Shown: positions 57,043 to 64,000 of the stretch, piece by piece
Position numbering within the stretch: the stretch's first letter is position 1
Layout: each line of letters opens with the position of its first letter
Origin: Tethya wilhelma
Lineage: Eukaryota; Porifera; Demospongiae; Tethyida; Tethyidae
Assembly: GCA_964030475.1 (NCBI GenBank)
Contig: CAXIPT010000001.1
Coordinates: forward strand, 10,783,593 to 10,847,592
Direction: 5' to 3'
Length of the DNA stretch: 64,000 bases
Translations under genes and position numbers: made by a program
The notes under the pieces: generated by a model
Database searches by the model: none
Seen by the model: only the letters and a program-made list of their open reading frames with translations
Told to the model about the DNA's origin: nothing

Positions 57043-57220
57043 CCAGGCCTTCTGCGTGCTGCTAATATTGATTTATTAAATTGACGATCTTTACCATTTT
57101 CGAAATTTTTAAGCACGCCTATAGAATCTGACACGCCTCTGCGTGCTTAAATAAAATCATCTGGTAAAGATCGTCAACGTAATTAATCAACACCATACTA
57201 GTAGCACGCAGAGGGCCTGG
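57043..57220. mobile_element. 178-bp foldback MITE
   Basis: Inverted arms of about 55 bp: CCAGGCCTTCTGCGTGCTGC ... GACGATCTTTACCA and the near complement TGGTAAAGATCGTC ... GCACGCAGAGGGCCTGG. A second internal GCACGC pair is near the middle. No target duplication was read with confidence. Confidence 0.7.
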
Positions 57221-57298
57221 GGCCGCGGGGCCGGGGACGAGGCTACGCGTATCCTACGTATATTCGCATATTCGGTTGAGTTGTGAGCATGCGCATAT

Positions 57299-57387
57299 TA
57301 GTCTCGCTAGCCAGACTCTCCGCAAAACTCCTCACTCCTCTCCGCAGACTCTCCCATTTTTTGCGGAGAGTCTGGCTAGCGAGACTA
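57299..57387. mobile_element. 89-bp foldback MITE with perfect 9-bp target duplication
   Basis: The arms TAGTCTCGCTAGCCAGACTC...GCAAAA and complement are perfect over about 29 bp. TGCGCATAT flanks both sides (57290-57298 and 57388-57396). A 9-bp duplication with long inverted repeats is the Mutator pattern. Confidence 0.8.
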
Positions 57388-57396
57388 TGCGCATAT

Positions 57397-58240
57397 CCCA
57401 CACCAAAACACACTGAGATCTGCAGCTCTGGGCTTACCTACTACGCACGTAACTGTCACACCTCTATACTGCATTCTGTTGCCTGCCTTCTAAGCATACT
57501 GTTTTTTGTATGTGAGAAGCACATCAATTAACAATACCCTCTCTCCTCTCATTTTGTGTGGTGACTTTGTCTGAACTGCTAGATGTTACTGTGATATAAA
57601 TTACCATCTGGTTCAGGACATCTTTGACATGCATGTGACTCTAGATCTCTACATTATGCTAATTATAATTGTCATCATTGCATTCACAATGGCTCCTCTT
57701 TTACAATTACAATTAGGCCTACATTTGTTGATCATTAGTTTATCATCAGTGATTCTTGAAAAATCAATAGCATGAGGGTGGGAGGTTCATTGTCATTATT
57801 TATTATTCTCATCGCACCCTCAAAATGCTGGTCACATATCGTGGTTTCAAGGCTTCAATTCTCCATGGCACAAGCATTTTACAAATACGCTGTAAGTTAT
57901 AAGCATCTTGAATTCTTTAAGTAGCAAGTTATAGGCTCTAGACTCTCATATATCATGTAAGTACTCCGGAGTATCATTTATCTATGCCTATACTCAGGTC
58001 TCATATAAACCTATCTCCTCTACACCACATCCCCACTGGTAGGAAGATAAAGGCAGCCAAGAGTGGTGTGAGTCTCAGTTCCAGGAGAAGCACTGTGATC
58101 AGGCTGAGACTGCTCATGGGGACTCTTGATTCAAGAAATCGAAACGTTCATTGACTCAACAGTTACCGGCCGGCTTGAGTTATCATGCAATAGAAATGAT
58201 GCTAATAATGCTACAATTGTTGTTGTTGTTGTTGTTTTTN
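57397..58240. other. No supported gene; ends in a (TTG)n run at a contig join
   Basis: Nothing recognised. A (GTT)n microsatellite at about 58217-58237 ends at the N at 58240. Confidence 0.4.
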
Positions 58241-58770
58241 GGGACTCAACATTGGAAGAGAGTACTACATGCAGCCCACCCAGGAAGAATTCTGCACACA
58301 CTCTGCCAGCCATTCCATCTTGTTTGCTTTTTTTTTACGATTTGGCCATTCCTATGTATCATTACATTTCCAATGTTTTTTTTTACTTTAGTACAATCTT
58401 GATTGCTTTCTTTTCACGATTTAGCCATTCCTGTGTCTCATTACATTTTTTAGTTGTTTGTTCTCATTTTTTCATACTTCTACAAATCGCATATAGTTTG
58501 TGTTTAGTGTAAAGTAAAGAGGGGCAATTCAGAACCCAGGGGTAATTCCAATGTCGTAGTGCTAGCTAATTTCTTCGAATTGCTGTTAGAGTGCATAAGA
58601 AATTCTTTCTGCGGGTAAAATGAGAGCACAATAGAGAGTGTTACATGCAGTCTATACAGGAAAAAATCTGCACACACTCACACAGCCATTCCATCTTGTT
58701 TGCTTTTTTTTACGATTTAGCCATTCCTGTGTCTCATTACATTTTTAATTTTTTTTTTACTTGCTATTAT
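58241..58770 (-). repeat. Three partial B modules in a row
   Basis: 58245-58400: right half of a B foldback after the N. 58400-58500: another right edge (CACGATTTAGCCATTCCTGT). 58585-58765: most of a third, with CTACAAATCGCAT-type linker between. All have the GCCATTCCTGTGT or TATGT 13-mer. Confidence 0.7.
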
Positions 58771-58894
58771 TATATAGTATGCACTGTGTATAAGATTGGC
58801 AGAATCAGCAGTTGTATTAAACTATTAGACAGTTACAGTCATTTTTGCACTGTACCTTTTGCTGAAATCAAAGGCTATATTATCTAAAGTATCT

Positions 58895-59008
58895 ACAAGT
58901 GAAAAAAACATTGAAAATGTAATGAGACATAGGAATGGCCAAATCTTAAAAAAGAAAGCAAACAAGATAGAATGGCTGTTTGAGTGTGTGCAGAATCATT
59001 CCTGTGTG
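58895..59008 (-). repeat. Module B, left arm, interrupted
   Basis: It begins ACAAGTGAAAAAAACATTG and continues to CATTCCTGTGTG, where the element at 59009 is inserted. It resumes at 59388 with GGCTGCATGTAGTACTCTC. Confidence 0.75.
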
Positions 59009-59379
59009 GGTAGATGGCAGAAGTAAAGATGTATCCAAACTTAGAAAATATTTCAAAAAAAATTCTTAAAAAGTCAGTAGAGATCATGCATCGAACCATG
59101 GACCATACAGTCCACAGCACTGCTTACTACCTATCTTACTACCTACACTGCTTACTACCTATCTATCCCACCAGGCTGTTCCTGCCAGCTTTCCCTTTTT
59201 ATCCTTACTTTAATACAATTTCTAACAATAATAATATATTGCACTAGACCGCTATCCCTTGTCCCAGCCCTAGCACTACCCCTAGCCCTAGCCATGGCCT
59301 CAGCCCTAGCCTAGTAGACTAGCCTAAGCACAAGCAAGAGACTGGGGTCCTATGGGCCCCCTTACTTCTGCCATCAACC
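59009..59379. mobile_element. 371-bp MITE with 8-bp target duplication
   Basis: Ends GGTAGATGGCAGAAGTAA and TTACTTCTGCCATCAACC are inverted repeats of about 18 bp with one or two differences. CCTGTGTG flanks both sides (59001-59008, 59380-59387). It lies inside a B module, whose sequence is known intact elsewhere (for example 51715-51735). A CCCTAG-rich run is at 59255-59325. No coding. Confidence 0.82.
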
Positions 59380-59387
59380 CCTGTGTG

Positions 59388-59611
59388 GGCTGCATGTAGT
59401 ACTCTCTTCCAAAAAATGGTGAAGCATCTCAGGAAGCTGGAGCTAGAAATTTACTTGCTTTGCTCATCTTCTTGTAATGACAACTATGTAACAAAATAGT
59501 CTATTCACCTCCTATTATTGAAGACTGAAAGGTACTGGTAACTGGTTTAATACAGAGACTTCAGCACAACCACGAATCTTCAGCTAAAACAGGCAGGGCA
59601 GCGACTATTCA
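59388..59611 (-). repeat. Rest of module B fused to module C
   Basis: The B remainder (to CTCTCTTCC at about 59409) jumps directly to module C at ATGGTGAAGCATCTCAGG, losing the right arm of B. C then leads into A7. Confidence 0.7.
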
Positions 59612-60066
59612 GATTCCAAATAGCGCACAGTTGTCTAACTGGAAAAGGGTCATCAAATTGATTTCCAAGGTAGCTAATGAATGATTAATGAGTATAGAAA
59701 TGAATGGCTGCCATACGGAGAAGGCGCTTTTTGTCTTGTATCTAGCGACCCAGCTAGAGAAACGAATAACCGATACAAAAAGCACGTGAAGACAAAGAAA
59801 CCAAGTTTATTCATTCAAAAATCAGCCAGCAGTCTTCGAGAAAAGTCGTTCCAAGATAGAAGAAGAAGATGGAGAAAATTGGAGGTTTGGCATACTTTAG
59901 CGATGGTTTTAGGCTATGTTTTTAGACTCAATAGAAAGAGAAAAGGCTAAATAGTAGTTTAAGAAGCCTTTTAGTGCTAAGCGCTCAGTTTTTGCAGAGT
60001 TATTCGCGTGAATATTTGTATTGCACTAATGGGCCATCCGTGCCATTCCAGTACTACTGTACTGGG
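59612..60066 (-). repeat. Module A, copy A7
   Basis: Complete on the minus strand and ends with CCAGTAC-TACT-GTACTGGG at 60066, though the GTGTAC next to the palindrome is lost. Confidence 0.75.
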
Positions 60067-61331
60067 AATATTATTTAGGTTAAAGAGCTAAGTAGATTGT
60101 TCTAATTCCTGTCTACTAGTTTAGGGCCTAAATTTATTATGCATATTTAATTAGATTTTTAAATAAACTTTGTTGCTTAATAGCTTGCAAAAATGGAAGG
60201 GGTCAAAGTTTGCCAAATGACCTGCATAACTTGAAGAGCAGCACTGCAAAAGCGCTTGCATGCAGGAATAGCCTTCCTGCATTTCTATAGCTAGCGTCAA
60301 GCTTCTCCTGCATAGCACTAAGAAAAAAACGTGAGTTTAAACCCAAAGTCACGATCTCGCCGTGATAGCGAACTTTGAACTTTAAAGCTTATATCTCCCC
60401 TCCCACTAATCAGACCTGACTCTTACTTGGTATTTTAGTAGAGCACTTCCTTACCTAACAGCTCAGCAAGTCTAAAGCTCATAGAAAAAAAAATTGAAAA
60501 ATCACAGATTACGCGATCGTTGAATACGCACATGCGGATAAATCGGTCTACCGGCCCTAAAGAGTTAAGGACCTGGTCAGGTAAGTTTTGAGCAATTATT
60601 CAACACATAACAAAGCTGGATATTTCTAATAGGACTGATGATAGGAAGATACAAAGCAAATAGAAGTAAATGTTAGGGATTTAAGTTAACACAAAAGTTG
60701 ATTAAGTTAATTATTATTCAATGATGTAATAGCAGGCGACACGCCCACTAATGTAATAGCACTTCAACGCAATAAAGGAGAACTTACCAACTATCTATAG
60801 CCATTCTGAGGGCCTAGGTTAACTAAAATCCAATAGTATACTTTTTCAATATCATTCTTAGAAGTACCAGAACTAAAAAATTTACCAGTTTTGCATCTCA
60901 TTAACGATCATATCCACGGTCACTATTGCCGTCTAGTAGCTTGTTACCAAAAAGTAAAGCCTTACTATTGCTTCTTGCCTGACTTAGTATTGCACTGAAC
61001 TGAAGCGATCACATGCGGTCGCCATTTAATTATATGCAAATTAAGTTCATTGTAGTTTTTACATCTAAAATCACTAATTCGTGAAACGCAGTTGACAGTG
61101 AGCTGATCCAGTCCTTAACTACGCTGAGTAATTCGGGCAAAAGTGAGAGCCAACTCAGCTCAGATAGAATTTAGCTGATTCACTGCAACAAGTTACTGCC
61201 ATGCACACACAAACTTAACATAAAAAGTTCATTCATTCAAGAATAAGCTTTTAAAAGTGAATTGTCTGTGATACAGTGTGAAAATGAAAGAAATTGTAGG
61301 CTTAGCACAATAATATTATTTTAGTTTGTTG
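60067..61331. other. No supported gene
   Basis: About 60566-61128 is bounded by AGTTAAGGACCTGG and CCTTAACTACGCTGAG, which resemble the ends of the CTCAGTG TIR family, so part of it may be another diverged copy. Nothing coding is seen. Confidence 0.35.
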
Positions 61332-61930
61332 AGTCCCCGATGTTGCCCAAAGGAATAATTCTTTGCACACCATACCATCTTGTTTATTTCTTTTTACTAT
61401 CCCTGTGTTTTACAAGTAAAAAAAAACATTGGAAATGTAATGAGACACAGGAATGGCTAAATCGTAAAAAGAACGCAAACAAGATGGAATGGCTATTAGA
61501 GTGTGTAAGGAATTCTTCTTGTATGGGCTGCATTTAGCAATCTCCTTATTGAGTCTCTCATTTTGCCCACAGGAAGAATTCCTTACACACTCTAACAGCC
61601 ATTCCATCTTGTTTGCGTTCTTTTTACGATTTAGCCATTCCTGTGTCTCATTACATTTCCAATGTTTTTTTTTACTTGTTTGTTCTCATTTTTCCATAAT
61701 TCTACAAATCAAATTTGAGTTGGTAGCCTGGCTTGTGAACGGCGGGCTGCTGAGTAAGTTGTGTAGCCTGCTTGATACTGAAGTGAAACACACATCTCCA
61801 CATCTCAGTCTTTTAGAGGCAGGAGCTGTCTCATAAGATTTACTTGCCTTTCTATATGTTATGATAATCAAAGTCCTGAAGAGCAAGAGCATCCAGGTAT
61901 CACAAAATAGTTCCACGCAACTTGCATTTT
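61332..61930 (-). repeat. Modules B(part), B foldback and D
   Basis: 61332-61411 is a reduced B edge. 61412-61679 is a complete B foldback with ACAAGTAAA...TTTACTTGT ends. 61700-61930 is module D, followed directly by A8. This is the best example of an uninterrupted B-D-A unit. Confidence 0.8.
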
Positions 61931-62420
61931 AATTCCAAATAACGCACACTTTTGTGTGTGGAAAGGGTCGTCAAATCAAATTTTCTAGAAGCTAATGAAT
62001 TATGCATGAGTGTAGAAATTAATGGCGGCCATATGGAGGAGGCGCTTTTCGCCTTGTATCTAGCTAGGCGCTAAAAACCGATGGCAAAAGCGATTGAAGA
62101 CAAAGAAACCAACTTCATCCGTTCAAGAATCAACTTCTAAAAGTGAATGGTCTTTGAGATATGGCGTGAGAAGATAGAGGAAGAAGAAGAATAAGAAGAA
62201 AATGGAGAAAATTGGAGGTTTGGCAAATTGTAGTTTGTTACTTTAGCGATGGTTTTAGGCCACGTTTTTGGGCTCATTAGAAAGGGAAAGAGCTAAATAA
62301 TAGCTTAAGAAGCCATTTAGTGCTAGGCGCTCAGTTTTTGCAGAGTTATTTGCGTGAATATTTGTATTGTGCTAATGGGCCATCCGTGCCATTCCTGTGT
62401 ACCCAGTACTACCGTACTGT
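61931..62420 (-). repeat. Module A, copy A8
   Basis: Complete on the minus strand, ending GTGTACCCAGTACTACC-GTACTGTG (one base from the full palindrome). Confidence 0.8.
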
Positions 62421-63126
62421 GAATTACATTTTCAATGTTTTCTTACGAATCACATTTCAGTTTGTGGTTCACAGATGCTCTATTTCTGCACAGATGTGCC
62501 ACATGAGCTATTTTTCTATCACTTCACAACTAGAACACAAAAGTACGTATGCTATCCACTGTCATATATATCAAGACATGTGGTTCTTTGCAATTTACTC
62601 TGCCTTTTCAATGTTTCAGAGCTGGAGCATACATTAAATCATTAATGAGATTATTGGTACCCCTGTGATCAGAGTGTGCATTGAACAACATAAGACAAAA
62701 CTTCTTTGTTAGGCAGTTAAGCACTGTTCACTGACTTGTGACTTTCCAAGGCATGTTAGAATACTAACTGCAGATTTATATCCTAGTGTTTTGAGTACTA
62801 AAATGGTCAGAGTTTAGGATTAATTATGGTTGTGAATTTTGCTGTATAAGCTACTTAACACTGTAGTTTGTGCTCTGCTCATCAACTTGGAAGTTTGCAC
62901 TTCCATGTCTAATCTTGTGAACTTACAGAAGAAAGCAGAGAAGGCCAAGCAATTAATAGCCAGGAAGAAGAAATCCGGGATAATTCTGTGAGTTCTATTG
63001 ATAAAGAGGTTGTTTAGAAAGACTTAGCTACCTCCGAATCAATGTGTGCAGGGAAGGCACAACATGTAGTTCAGTCATTTCATAAACTATCAGAGTGTAC
63101 TAAAATCGGAGACTATACATATATGT
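62421..63126. other. No supported gene
   Basis: A short frame with acceptor-like TTACAG before KKAEKAKQLIARKKK (62927-62980) is noted but has no partner. Otherwise nothing. Confidence 0.35.
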
Positions 63127-63599
63127 ACAAGTAAAAAAAACATTAAAAATGTAATGAGACTTAGGAATGGCCAAATCGTAAAAAAGAAAGCAAACAAGAT
63201 GGGAAAATGGCTATTTGAGTGTTTGCAGAATCATTCCTGTGTGGGCTGCATGTAGTACTCTCTTCCCATGGTGGGTCTCTCACGTTGCCCATAGGAATAA
63301 TTCTTTAGACACTCAAACAGCCATTCCATTATGTTTGCTTTCTTTTTTACGATTTGGCCATTCCTATGTCTCATTACATTTTTAACAAGTAAAAAAAACA
63401 AAAACATTGGAAATGTAATGAGACACAGGAATGGCCAAATCGTAAAAAGAACGCAAACAAGATGGAATGGCTGGTTAAAGTGTGCAGAATTCTTCCTGTA
63501 TGGGCTGCATTTAACAATCTCCTTATTGAGTCTCTCATTTTGCCCACAGGAAGAATTTCTTACACACTTTAACCAGCCATTCCATCTTGTTTGCGTTCT
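63127..63599. repeat. Two B foldbacks in tandem, second cut by a gap
   Basis: The first spans about 63127-63390 and the second starts at about 63388 (ACAAGTAAAAAAAACAAAA) and runs into the gap. The two belong to different subtypes (CAAACAAGATGG with TCATTCCTGTGTGG against AACGCAAACAAGATGG). Confidence 0.78.
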
Positions 63600-63659
63600 N
63601 NNNNNNNNNNNNNNNNNNNNNNNNNNNNNNNNNNNNNNNNNNNNNNNNNNNNNNNNNNN
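63600..63659. other. Assembly gap, 60 N
   Basis: A run of 60 N inside the right arm of a B foldback and the linker to module D. Confidence 0.99.
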
Positions 63660-64000
63660 GCGGGCTGCTGAGCTGGTACTTGAAGTCACAACTTGTTCAA
63701 GACGGTGTGTAGCCTGCTTGATACTGAAGTGAAACACACATCTCAGTCATTTGGAGGCAGGAGCTGTATCATAAGATTTACTTGTCTTTCTATATGTTAT
63801 GATAATCAAAGTCCTGATTCATCTGGAGCAACCAGGTATCATAAAATAGTTCAAGGCAACTTCAGTGCATTTAATTCTAAATAACGCACACTTTTATGTG
63901 TGGAAAGGGTCGTCAATTCGAATTTTCTAGAAGCTAATGAATTATGGTTTGGTAACGTTTCGCCTACACGCATTTCGCCTACGTTGCGTTACGCCTACCG
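63660..64000 (-). repeat. Module D, start of module A, then a new repeat
   Basis: 63660-63860 is module D, 63861-63945 the start of module A. It breaks at about 63945 into sequence with three CGCCTAC motifs (63962-64000), probably the end of another element that continues beyond the window. Confidence 0.6.

Noticed and set aside
59085..59125. tRNA-like stretch with ATGCATCGAACCATGGACC
   Set aside because: It resembles a T-arm region on the opposite strand but no acceptor, D or anticodon stems could be folded around it; it lies inside a MITE.

Overview
The window looks like animal nuclear DNA from an early-branching invertebrate, most likely a sponge or cnidarian. This is inference from the AT-rich sequence, short GT-AG introns of about 60-120 bases, and the mix of Ty3/gypsy, DIRS, Helitron, hAT, pogo and Mutator-like elements. 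No rRNA, CRISPR or bacterial gene was seen, and no tRNA could be supported. Almost everything is mobile-element sequence at different stages of decay, with a few candidate spliced genes between. Nine single-N joins (6516, 8476, 10593, 12821, 13292, 23510, 25946, 55842, 58240) and one 60-N gap (63600-63659) mark contig ends, most inside repeats.

Layout. 1-7.3 kb holds three decayed gypsy pol copies (two direct, one inverted) with LTR-like flanks; the first is split by a 743-bp TIR element. 8.4-9.45 kb is a hAT transposase with its 3' terminal repeat. 9.45-13.3 kb is repeats, one MITE with a target duplication, and a stray copy of Helitron sequence. 13.3-18.9 kb is a nearly complete gypsy element on the minus strand with a 1,654-residue open frame, cut at a contig end. 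19.7-24.2 kb has the 3' end of a small spliced gene and a hAT transposase gene split in two by a TIR element and then inverted; the TIR element itself carries a Helitron-like insertion, which carries a hAT-type MITE. 24.2-30.8 kb is a tandem repeat pair and a frameshifted Helitron (lysine-rich repeat protein, Rep, PIF1 helicase).

31-40 kb is the least repetitive part. It has a candidate promoter with a first exon, a five-unit satellite, a decayed RING-finger gene, a five-exon gene with a glycine-frame minisatellite, and a convergent spliced transposase-derived pseudogene. 41.4-46.6 kb is a DIRS-type tyrosine-recombinase retroelement with inverted ends and an internal complementary region. 46.6-50.4 kb is a long Mutator-like transposase pseudogene. 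50.6-64 kb is dominated by a modular repeat family: a terminal palindrome module (A), one of three middle modules (C, D, E) and a foldback module (B), with a pogo/jerky transposase pseudogene and several MITEs nested inside.

No two genes clearly act together. What connects the window is nested insertion, which gives a relative order of events at several sites. The main novelty is the modular A/mid/B family, the DIRS circle-junction copy, the inverted split hAT gene and the two adjacent spliced genes at 36.9-39.7 kb. Family assignments rest on motifs read by eye and remembered family patterns; no search was run.
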